In this document: positions 1-5,355 of the stretch, in pieces
How positions within the stretch are numbered: the first letter of the stretch is position 1
Layout: the number at the start of each line of letters is the position of its first letter
NCBI GenBank assembly: GCA_955652345.1
Contig: CATPBV010000059.1
Location: 1 to 9,870, forward strand
From: an uncultured Solirubrobacteraceae bacterium
Lineage (GTDB): Bacteria; Actinomycetota; Thermoleophilia; Solirubrobacterales; Solirubrobacteraceae
Direction of reading: 5' to 3'
DNA: 9,870 nt
Notes under the pieces: model-generated
The model's input: only the letters and a program-made list of their open reading frames with translations
Databases searched by the model: none
What the model was told of the DNA's origin: nothing
Position numbers and translations under genes: made by a program

Positions 1-1
1 A

Positions 2-30
2 CTGAATCCCGCCGCTGCCGGTCGATACAT
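2..30 (+). promoter_or_regulatory. Weak candidate promoter for the riboswitch-pilA transcript
   Basis: A promoter must lie upstream of the aptamer, which starts near 46. The best match I can find is CTGAAT (2-7) as a -35 and TACATC (25-30) as a -10 with a 17-nt spacer, giving a start near 37. Both hexamers match the consensus at only about half their positions, and the real promoter could lie before the window. This is inference from position more than from sequence. Confidence 0.2.
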
Positions 31-41
31 CTGGCGCCAGA
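30..41. repeat. Perfect 12-bp palindrome upstream of the riboswitch
   Basis: TCTGGCGCCAGA is its own reverse complement. It lies just before the aptamer, where a promoter core or operator would be expected, so it could bind a dimeric regulator. A palindrome of this length is expected by chance a few times in 10 kb of DNA, so only its position makes it worth noting. Confidence 0.3.
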
Positions 42-45
42 GCCA

Positions 46-131
46 TATAGGTGCCAAGGGCAAACCGCCTGCGAGGGCGGGACGCAAAGCCACGGGCCTT
101 CTTACAGGAAGGTGGCCGGGCTGCCACCGGG
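46..131 (+). ncRNA. Cyclic-di-GMP-I (GEMM-I) riboswitch aptamer
   Basis: The conserved core of the class I c-di-GMP riboswitch is present in order: GGGCAAACC (58-66), GGGACGCAAAGCC (79-91) and the 3' segment GCCGGGCTGCC (115-125). P1 can form from GGTG (50-53) with CACC (125-128). The second stem is CCGCCT (65-70) with GGGCGG (75-80), closed by a GCGA GNRA tetraloop (71-74). The third hairpin can pair CCTTC (97-101) with GAAGG (108-112). Aligned by eye to the Vibrio cholerae Vc2 aptamer, G59 matches ligand-contacting G20, A86 matches the intercalating A47 and C124 falls at C92. G at the G20 position favours c-di-GMP over cGAMP in this family. The pilin gene begins about 70 nt downstream, so the RNA most likely controls pilin expression. 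Confidence 0.92.
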
Positions 132-137
132 TTTCTT
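111..137 (+). terminator. Candidate terminator/alternative fold competing with aptamer P1
   Basis: GGTGGC (111-116) is perfectly complementary to GCCACC (123-128) across a 6-nt loop, and a T-rich run TTTCTT (132-137) follows after GGG. Its 3' arm contains the P1 3' strand (125-128) and the ligand-contacting C124, so it cannot form together with the folded aptamer. If it terminates transcription, ligand binding would prevent termination, making an ON switch. The T-run is short and interrupted, and the GGG spacer weakens the case. This is inference from base pairing alone. Confidence 0.4.
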
Positions 138-183
138 GTGCATGTGGTTGTTGGGCCTGGGCGGCTGGCGCACAGATCAATCA

Positions 184-194
184 CCTCCAGGAGG
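184..194 (+). promoter_or_regulatory. pilA Shine-Dalgarno with adjacent anti-SD copy
   Basis: AGGAGG (189-194) lies 4 nt before the ATG at 199 and fixes the pilA start. It is directly preceded by its complement, giving CCTCC-A-GGAGG. With a one-base loop the two halves cannot fold on each other, so CCTCC could act only by pairing with another purine-rich stretch or in trans. Confidence 0.8.
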
Positions 195-198
195 ATTA

Positions 199-660
199 AT
201 GATTTCCAAGTTGCGCACTCGCGCAAGGCAAGAGAAGGGTTTCACCCTGATCGAGCTTCTCGTGGTGATCCTGATCATCGGCATCCTTGCCGCGATCGCG
301 ATCCCCTCGTTCCTCAACCAGAAGTCGAAGGCAACCGACGCGTCGGCGAAGGAGCTGGCACGCAGCGCCCAGACTGCGGCGGAGACGTATTCAACCGACC
401 ACAGCGGAAGCTACGCGGCGATGGACGCGGCCGGCCTCAACGCGATCGAGCCGACGATCAGGATCGTTGCGAGTACCACGGATGCGTACCTGAGTAACGT
501 GACTGTCACCGGTGGTGGGACTGGCTATTCGGTCACTACCACCTCGCCGAGCACTAACACGTTCACGATTACCCGCGCTGCCGATGGGACGACCAGCCGC
601 ACGTGTACGCCCGTTGGGGCGGCGGCCGGGTCAGGCGGTTGCGTGGCCGGCGCCTGGTAA
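199..660 (+). CDS. pilA: Type IV major prepilin (PilA-like)
   Basis: This 153-residue protein is a class III-signal (type IVa-like) prepilin. A short basic leader (residues 1-14) ends in EKG, followed by mature FTLIELLVVILIIGILAAIA, the hallmark N-methylated hydrophobic helix. Gly14 is the -1 residue and Glu19 is the conserved Glu5 of the mature pilin. The globular part (from about residue 40) is Thr/Ser-rich. Cys136 and Cys148 near the C terminus could form the disulfide-bounded loop common in such pilins. Mature length would be about 139 residues, typical of small major pilins. The ATG at 199 was chosen because of the AGGAGG just upstream and because it gives a normal leader; the frame stays open to 112 but that part is riboswitch. 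The upstream c-di-GMP riboswitch and downstream hairpin suggest its own dose control. PilD, encoded next, should process it. Confidence 0.96.
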   Translation: MISKLRTRARQEKGFTLIELLVVILIIGILAAIAIPSFLNQKSKATDASAKELARSAQTAAETYSTDHSGSYAAMDAAGLNAIEPTIRIVASTTDAYLSNVTVTGGGTGYSVTTTSPSTNTFTITRAADGTTSRTCTPVGAAAGSGGCVAGAW

Positions 661-685
661 GCGTCGCATTAGCTGAGCCGAATGT

Positions 686-715
686 GTCGGGGCGGGCCGC
701 AGGGCCCGCCCCGAC
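686..715 (+). terminator. 13-bp GC-rich hairpin between pilA and pilD
   Basis: GTCGGGGCGGGCC (686-698) pairs perfectly with GGCCCGCCCCGAC (703-715) around the loop GCAG. It begins 26 nt after the pilA stop. There is no T-run after it (GCGCGTCTTA follows), so it is not a classical intrinsic terminator. In high-GC actinobacteria such hairpins can still attenuate transcription or protect the 3' end of an abundant upstream mRNA. It fits a need for far more pilin than peptidase. Confidence 0.72.
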
Positions 716-757
716 GCGCGTCTTATGGAACACGAGCGGCTGCCGATAGGTAGATCG

Positions 758-1507
758 ATGCCTTTCGCCCTCGCAGCACTCGGCGGTCTCGTCATCGGAT
801 CGTTCCTGAACGTCGTGGCTTACCGACTGCCGCGTGGTGAGTCGCTCGTGTCGGGCCGCTCACGCTGTCCTAGCTGCGGCACGCACATCAAGCCGTACGA
901 CAACGTCCCTGTGGTTGGCTGGCTGCTGCTTCGCGGACACTGCAGGCATTGCGGAGCCAGGATCTCGCCCAGGTATCCGATCGTTGAGCTGGTCAGCGCA
1001 GTTCTCGCCGTCGCGGTTGTGCTCCGCGGGCACTCGGGCCGCGAGATCGCGCTGGGGCTGACGCTCGTCGTTGTCCTGGTCCCGGTCGCGCTGATCGACC
1101 TCGACCATCGGATCATCCCTAACAGAATCACCCTCCCGGCGGCAGTCGCTGCAGTCGCGATCGGACTTGTCACTGCGCCGGGCCGTGTGCCCGAGCAGCT
1201 GATCGCGGGCGCGGCGGCGGCGGCATTCCTGCTGGTGTTCGTGCTTGCCTATCCGCGCGGAATGGGAATGGGGGATGTGAAGCTGGCGGGCGTGCTGGGC
1301 CTGTTCCTGGGGCGATCGGTGGGCGTCGCGATCCTCGCCGGAGTCCTCAGCGCGACACTCGTGGGCGCGGTCGTGATCGCTCGCGTCGGCGTCGAGCGCG
1401 GGCGCAAGACGGCATTGCCATTCGGGCCGTTCCTCGCTCTGGGCGGGCTCGTCGCGCTGTTCGCCGGGGCGGCGATCGTGCACTGGTACGTGCACACCTC
1501 CCTCTGA
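758..1507 (+). CDS. pilD: Type IV prepilin peptidase (PilD/GspO family)
   Basis: This polytopic membrane aspartyl protease cleaves prepilin leaders and usually N-methylates the new N terminus. From the ATG at 758 it has 249 residues, normal for the family. It opens with a membrane helix running into GSFLNVVAYRLPRGES, the family signature. The cytoplasmic zinc loop has two CxxC pairs (Cys37/Cys40 and Cys62/Cys65), a feature of bifunctional peptidase-methyltransferases. The catalytic aspartates are visible in LIDLDHRIIPN (Asp114/Asp116) and in GMGMGDVKL (Asp173, the GxGD motif). The remainder is hydrophobic helices. An in-frame ATG exists at 725, but the 11 codons between include AUA and AGA, which are rare in such a GC-rich genome, and no Shine-Dalgarno precedes it. 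AGGT lies 6 nt before 758. Its partner is PilA, encoded just upstream. Confidence 0.95.
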   Translation: MPFALAALGGLVIGSFLNVVAYRLPRGESLVSGRSRCPSCGTHIKPYDNVPVVGWLLLRGHCRHCGARISPRYPIVELVSAVLAVAVVLRGHSGREIALGLTLVVVLVPVALIDLDHRIIPNRITLPAAVAAVAIGLVTAPGRVPEQLIAGAAAAAFLLVFVLAYPRGMGMGDVKLAGVLGLFLGRSVGVAILAGVLSATLVGAVVIARVGVERGRKTALPFGPFLALGGLVALFAGAAIVHWYVHTSL

Positions 1508-1578
1508 ACCTACGCCGGCTGCGCAGGCGTCGAGCAGGGCTCCGATAGCTCAAGTTGCGTCGCGGGCATCCCGAGCAC

Positions 1579-2640
1579 ATGGCTAGGGTGCGCATTCGAT
1601 CTAACGCAGGGAAAAGTGTCGTTGGCCTCGACATTCAACCTGGCTACGTGGCTGCCGTCGAAGGGCACCCAGGTCAGGCGGCCATTCAGCGCGCTGCTAC
1701 AGCAGTCCTCGCGCCGGAGGTGGTCCGCGACGGCGAGGTTGTCGACGTCGAGACACTGGCCGGTGTGCTGCGCGACATGTTCGCTCAGCACAAGCTGGGA
1801 CGGCGGGTACGCCTGGGCGTAGCGAACCATCGGATCGTGATGCGCACCCTAGATCTGCCGCCGTTGTCGGGCGCCAAGGAGATCGCCTCCGCGGTCCGCT
1901 TCCAGGCGCAGGACCAGATTCCGATGCCGCTCGATCAGGCCCTCATCGAGCATCACACCCTCGGGAAAGTGCAGACCGCTGAGGGAGAGCGCACCCGCGT
2001 CGTGCTGGTCGCCGCGCGGCGCGACATGGTCGACAAGCTGCTCTCGGCGATCCGCAAGGCGGGGCTGCGCCCACACGGGATTGACCTGTCCGCGTTCGCG
2101 ATGATCCGAGCCCTGTACCGACCTGGGAACGACGAGCCCACGCTCTACGTCAGTGTCGGCGGCGTCACCAACCTGGCGGTGGCGGTGGGACGAACCTGCG
2201 TCTTCGCGCGCGTGGCGGCGCACGGCACGGAGGGGATGGCCGGGGAGCTCGCGGAGCGTCGCGGGCTGACGCTCGAGCACTCGCGTGCCTGGCTGAAGCA
2301 TGTCGGCGTGACGGGCGACATCGAGGAGATCGAGGGGGACCCGGACATCGTCGCGGCCGCCCGGGACGTGCTCGGGGAGGGCATCGCCAGGATCGCCGAT
2401 GAACTGCAGACCTCGTTGGACTTCCACTCGTCCCAGGACGCGGGCGCGAAAGTGGAGAACGCCATCCTGACCGGGCCCGCGGTCGAGATTCCGGGCTTCT
2501 GCGAGGAGCTCGGAACTCAGACGAGCCTCCCGCTTGAAGTCGGAGTCCCGAGGGAGTGGCATCCGGGGGTGCTCGGTGATCTCGAACCTGGGTTATTGGC
2601 AGTGGCGACCGGTCTCAGCGTCGAGGAGGTGGCTGCATGA
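1579..2640 (+). CDS. pilM: Type IV pilus assembly protein PilM (actin-like ATPase fold)
   Basis: PilM is a cytoplasmic actin/FtsA-fold protein that binds the N terminus of PilN and links the pilus motor to the membrane platform. The 353-residue protein shows VVGLDIQPGYVAAVE near the N terminus (phosphate-1 region), LYVSVGGVTNLAVAVG (residues 189-204, phosphate-2 region) and ILTGPAVEIPGF (from residue 296, adenosine motif). The middle matches PilM in style (AVRFQAQDQIPMPLDQA). Two usual residues differ: Ser192 stands where the VDIG aspartate normally is, and Pro300 replaces a glycine of the LTGG motif. Nucleotide handling may therefore differ; this is by-eye comparison. ATG 1579 was preferred to TTG 1555, since neither has a good ribosome site and ATG gives a normal N terminus. 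It shares ATGA with pilN, so the two are translationally coupled. Confidence 0.92.
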   Translation: MARVRIRSNAGKSVVGLDIQPGYVAAVEGHPGQAAIQRAATAVLAPEVVRDGEVVDVETLAGVLRDMFAQHKLGRRVRLGVANHRIVMRTLDLPPLSGAKEIASAVRFQAQDQIPMPLDQALIEHHTLGKVQTAEGERTRVVLVAARRDMVDKLLSAIRKAGLRPHGIDLSAFAMIRALYRPGNDEPTLYVSVGGVTNLAVAVGRTCVFARVAAHGTEGMAGELAERRGLTLEHSRAWLKHVGVTGDIEEIEGDPDIVAAARDVLGEGIARIADELQTSLDFHSSQDAGAKVENAILTGPAVEIPGFCEELGTQTSLPLEVGVPREWHPGVLGDLEPGLLAVATGLSVEEVAA

Positions 2641-3443
2641 AGGCAGTCAACCTGATCCCTGCCGACGCGAGGCGGACGGGCGGCGGCTCCAGCGAGCTGC
2701 GCGTGCCCGTCTACCTCTTCCTCGGGCTGCTCGCGGGGATCCTCGGGCTCGTGACCTTATGGGTCTTGGCCGGCAACACGATCGCTTCGCGCCAGGCACA
2801 GCTTGCAGACCTTCAGGCGCGGGCGACGGCCGAGCAGACGCTGGCATCGCAGCTTGTCAAATACGCGCAGTTCGCGTCCGTCGCGCAGAGCAGGGTCCAG
2901 ACCGTGAGGACGATCGCAGCGACCCGCTTCCATTGGCACACGGCCCTGTCCGAGCTGGCGCACGTCGTGCCCGCCAACACCTCGCTGTTGTCCCTACAGG
3001 GGACTGTGGCGCCGGGCGCCAGCGCCGGCGGGTCCGCTACCGGGGGGGGCGGGACCGGGAACCTCCGGTCGCAGATCAGCAACCCCGCGCTGGAGATGAC
3101 CGGCTGCACCGCCAGCCAGGAAGACGTCGCTCGGCTGATGTCCCGGCTGCGCCTGATCACGGGCGTCACCCGCGTCAGTCTCGGGGCCTCGGTGAAGGCC
3201 GCGTCTGGGCCAACTGGCGGCAGTGTCTCAGGCAACGTTTCGGGCAACAGCGGATGTCCTGCCAACCAGCCGGCGTTCGACGTAGTGGTGTTCTTCGAGC
3301 CGCTGCCCGGTGCGGGGCCGACGGGAGCGATTCCGGTGAGTGGTGCACCGGGAGCGAGCCTCCCGGCGGGAGCGAGCGCCCCCGCGGGAGCGAGCGCCCC
3401 GGCAGGCGGCCAGCAGACACCGGGTCATGGGATCACCGGATGA
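2637..3443 (+). CDS. pilN: Type IV pilus assembly protein PilN
   Basis: PilN is a bitopic inner-membrane protein that pairs with PilO and is anchored to PilM through its cytoplasmic tail. The 268-residue protein begins MKAVNLIP, carrying the conserved (I/V)NLxP motif that docks into PilM. A membrane helix follows (about residues 21-46), then a Gln/Ala-rich segment likely to be coiled coil (about 50-95) and a periplasm-side alpha/beta domain. That domain is interrupted by a Gly/Ser/Ala-rich linker (about 123-143) containing a run of eight G bases. The last 45 residues are a Gly/Ala/Pro/Ser tail with GAS(L/A)PA repeats. Two cysteines (in GCTAS and SGCPAN) could pair. The start overlaps the pilM stop (ATGA) and has a strong GAGGAGG at 2623-2629. 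The order pilM-pilN-pilO supports the call; the extracellular domain alone would not be recognised easily. Confidence 0.9.
   Translation: MKAVNLIPADARRTGGGSSELRVPVYLFLGLLAGILGLVTLWVLAGNTIASRQAQLADLQARATAEQTLASQLVKYAQFASVAQSRVQTVRTIAATRFHWHTALSELAHVVPANTSLLSLQGTVAPGASAGGSATGGGGTGNLRSQISNPALEMTGCTASQEDVARLMSRLRLITGVTRVSLGASVKAASGPTGGSVSGNVSGNSGCPANQPAFDVVVFFEPLPGAGPTGAIPVSGAPGASLPAGASAPAGASAPAGGQQTPGHGITG
3042..3049 (+). repeat. G8 homopolymer inside pilN
   Basis: Eight consecutive G bases encode part of the Gly-rich linker of PilN. Homopolymers of this length can slip during replication and shift the frame. Here the run may simply reflect glycine codons in a GC-rich genome. Confidence 0.6.
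3350..3403 (+). repeat. Three 18-bp in-frame tandem repeats at the end of pilN
   Basis: Three adjacent 18-bp units start at 3350, 3368 and 3386, each beginning GGGAGCGAGC. They encode the hexapeptide GAS(L/A)PA three times in the C-terminal tail of PilN. They are nearly identical at the DNA level, suggesting recent duplication and possible length variation between strains. Confidence 0.85.
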
Positions 3444-4408
3444 CTGCTCGCGACCGGACCGTGCTGATGGTGGTGGTCGCGCTTGTGGCGCTCGCCGCCG
3501 GATGGCTGCTTGTCGTATCGCCGCGGCGCGCGACCGCCGCGAAGCTCGGCAGCTCCATCCAATCTGTTCAGCAGCAGCTCGCGACCGTCCAGGCGCAGGT
3601 CGCCGCAGACGAGCGGGCACGCGCGTCATTCTCGGCCGACTACGTCGAGCTGGCGCAGCTGGGCGAGGCGGTCCCGCAGGACGACAACGTGCCATCGCTG
3701 CTCGTCGAGCTTCAGGGCGCGGCGAAGGCGTCCGGGGTCGACTTCCGCGGGCTCCAGGTGGTAGGCGGGGGGTCGTCCGGGCCCATCGGCTCGGCTGCGG
3801 CGGCCGCCTCGGCTGGCGGGGGCGCCCAGGCTGCGGGCGGCGCGTCCGCGGCGGCTGCGCCACCCCCGCCCGGCGTCTCGAGCTCCGCCGGATTCGGCGC
3901 GGAGCAGTTCACGTTCACGTTCACCGGCCGCTTCTTCGATCTCTCGAACTTCCTCGGACGCGTCGAGGACCTCGTCGTGGCGAACGGGGCGCTGGTACGC
4001 GTGAGCGGCAGGCTGATGACCCTGAACGCGATCAGCCTCGGGCCTGCGGCGCAGGGGTTCCCGGAGATGACCGCGTCGGTCTCCGCGACGAGTTACCTGC
4101 TCCCGGCTTCGCAGGGTCTGTTCGATGGCGCGACCGCCCTCGGCCCGGCCACCGGTTCGACTGGGTCGGCGAGCACCACGGCTCCGGGGGCAAGCGGATT
4201 GCCTGCCGGTCCGGCGGGCGGCGCCGGGTCGCCCTCGCCTCCGACGGGCACGACCGGGTCGCCCTCGTCTCCGGCGGGCGGCATCGGGTCGCCCTCGTCC
4301 TCGGCTGGCGCGGCGCACTCGCCCACGGCTTCGACGCGCGCCAGCGGGTCGTCCGCGGCTTCGGCGGCCGCGATCGCCCCGCCGGCGATCTCCGGGGGGT
4401 CACGATGA
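3440..4408 (+). CDS. pilO: Type IV pilus assembly protein PilO, with long low-complexity tail
   Basis: PilO forms a heterodimer with PilN in the inner-membrane alignment complex. The 322-residue protein has a short cytoplasmic start, one membrane helix (about residues 7-28) and a Gln/Ala-rich coiled-coil segment (about 35-65). An alpha/beta domain follows, with a second half reading FTFTFTGRFFDLSNFLGRVE, a typical PilO segment. A 40-residue Ala/Gly/Pro/Ser insert (about 110-153) splits the domain. From about residue 231 the protein is a roughly 90-residue Ser/Pro/Gly/Ala/Thr tail with 10-residue repeats. Family members usually have about 200 residues, so insert and tail explain the extra length. 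The start is the ATG at 3440 sharing ATGA with pilN; the frame is open far upstream, but that lies over pilN and is not coding. The tail probably faces the cell wall; that is inference. Confidence 0.88.
   Translation: MTARDRTVLMVVVALVALAAGWLLVVSPRRATAAKLGSSIQSVQQQLATVQAQVAADERARASFSADYVELAQLGEAVPQDDNVPSLLVELQGAAKASGVDFRGLQVVGGGSSGPIGSAAAAASAGGGAQAAGGASAAAAPPPPGVSSSAGFGAEQFTFTFTGRFFDLSNFLGRVEDLVVANGALVRVSGRLMTLNAISLGPAAQGFPEMTASVSATSYLLPASQGLFDGATALGPATGSTGSASTTAPGASGLPAGPAGGAGSPSPPTGTTGSPSSPAGGIGSPSSSAGAAHSPTASTRASGSSAASAAAIAPPAISGGSR
4211..4360 (+). repeat. 30-bp in-frame tandem repeats in the pilO tail
   Basis: Units start at 4211, 4241 and 4271 and share the core CGGGTCGCCCTCG; two decayed units follow at 4301 and 4331. 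By hand count units 1 and 3 match at 26 of 30 bases and units 1 and 2 at 24 of 30. They encode a 10-residue repeat of the form (P/S)(A/T)GxxGSPSx, so the array is a coding minisatellite. Confidence 0.85.
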
Positions 4409-5355
4409 GCATGGTCACCGCATTCGTTGCGGAACTGCGGGAGCGGCGGCTGCTGCCGCTTGTCATCGTGCTGATCGTCGGAATCGTGGCCGTGCCGATG
4501 GTCCTCGCGAAGAGCGCAGCGACAACATCAGCATCGGCCCCGCCATCCGGCGTGCCCGTATCGTCGAATCCGACCAAGCCGTCGGTGTCGCTCGCGTCGA
4601 CCGCGCCCGCCACGCCGCCCTATGGCCTCGGGCGGGATCCGTTCACACCGCCCCTCAGCACTGCGGCCCACGCCTCCGCGAGCACGCTTGGCGGCGCCAG
4701 CTCGTTCCCCGCAACCCCTGCCAAAGCCATATCGAGTCTGGGTGGCGGTGGCGCTGGGACTGGCCCGATAACGCCGCCGAGCACGACCCCCCCCACCACC
4801 GGCGCCACCACGCCGACTACCGGTCCGACCGATCCCGTCGACGAGCCGTCCACCACGACCCGCGGGCTCAGCTCGACTCAGGCGTATCGCGTCACCCTTG
4901 CGATCACCAACTCAGGGGGCGGCCTCGACACGATCAGTCCACTCGAGCGGCTCAGCGTCCTCCCGAGCCAGCGGCATCCGCTGCTCGTCGAGCTCGGGGT
5001 GCTCGATGGTGGCCATAGGGTGCTTTTTGCCGTCCAGTCTGGAGCCGTCGTGAGGGGTCCTGGGAAGTGCACTCCCGGCCCGATCAACTGTCAGATCCTG
5101 TCGCTTGCGCCGGCTCAGACGGAGACGCTCGCCTCGGCGAACGGGGCGGTCTCGCATGTGCTGCTTGCGGTGACTGCGGTCACGGCCGCCCACTATCGGT
5201 CGCCGGCCGCGGCGAAACGGGCCCGCCGGATGGCATCGGCGGTCGGCCGCAAGCTGATCCGCGCGTCGCCCCTGAACGCGCTCTCGCTGTTCCAATACGA
5301 CCCGGCCCGCGGCACTGTCTTCGACCTGCGAAACCTGGGCGTCGGAGGCCGTTGA
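4405..5355 (+). CDS. PilP-like membrane protein of the pilus operon
   Basis: This 316-residue protein has a short cytoplasmic start, one membrane helix (about residues 16-35) and a Ser/Pro/Thr/Ala linker. YGLGRDPFTPP follows (Arg77-Phe80 is RDPF). A second Pro/Thr-rich linker (about 115-150) contains TTPPTTGATTPTTGP, and an extracytoplasmic beta-rich domain (about 153-316) ends the protein. RDPF is a conserved element of PilP in diderm bacteria, where it lies before the domain that contacts the secretin. Here there is no lipoprotein signal and no PilQ gene nearby. Cys222 and Cys229 in the C-terminal domain may form a disulfide. The gene follows pilO with an ATGA overlap and GGGGGG at 4394-4399, and ends in TGATG shared with the next gene. 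A role as third partner of PilN-PilO is inferred from position and RDPF; sequence similarity to PilP beyond that is weak. Confidence 0.72.
   Translation: MSMVTAFVAELRERRLLPLVIVLIVGIVAVPMVLAKSAATTSASAPPSGVPVSSNPTKPSVSLASTAPATPPYGLGRDPFTPPLSTAAHASASTLGGASSFPATPAKAISSLGGGGAGTGPITPPSTTPPTTGATTPTTGPTDPVDEPSTTTRGLSSTQAYRVTLAITNSGGGLDTISPLERLSVLPSQRHPLLVELGVLDGGHRVLFAVQSGAVVRGPGKCTPGPINCQILSLAPAQTETLASANGAVSHVLLAVTAVTAAHYRSPAAAKRARRMASAVGRKLIRASPLNALSLFQYDPARGTVFDLRNLGVGGR
4787..4794 (+). repeat. C8 homopolymer inside the PilP-like gene
   Basis: Eight consecutive C bases fall in codons for the Pro/Thr linker. Like the G8 run in pilN it could slip and shift the frame, or it may just reflect proline codons. 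Confidence 0.6.

Noticed and set aside
58..61. cGAMP-selective (GEMM-Ib) variant of the riboswitch
   Set aside because: The position aligned with Vc2 G20 is G59, not the A that marks cGAMP-preferring members; the alignment was made by eye.
112..198. In-frame N-terminal extension of the prepilin from GTG 112
   Set aside because: It would encode part of the riboswitch and the leader, and would give an abnormal prepilin leader. The AGGAGG and ATG at 199 give a canonical one.
725..757. Earlier ATG for pilD
   Set aside because: No Shine-Dalgarno, rare codons (AUA, AGA) in the added stretch, and it starts only 9 nt after the 13-bp hairpin. It is not excluded.
1512..1530. Small hairpin ACGCC/GGCGT between pilD and pilM
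   Set aside because: Only 5 bp with a 9-nt loop and no T-run. Such pairings are frequent in this base composition.
1555..1578. TTG start giving PilM eight more residues
   Set aside because: No ribosome site and no family support for the extra residues; ATG 1579 is simpler.
2534..3439. Long upstream extension of the pilO frame, and a similar open frame at 3340-4404 before the PilP-like gene
   Set aside because: Both overlap well-recognised genes in other frames, are Arg/Gly/Pro-rich shadows, and the true starts are ATGA junctions.
4211..4360. CRISPR-like array from 30-bp repeats
   Set aside because: The repeats are directly adjacent with no spacers, diverge gradually and encode an in-frame peptide repeat.
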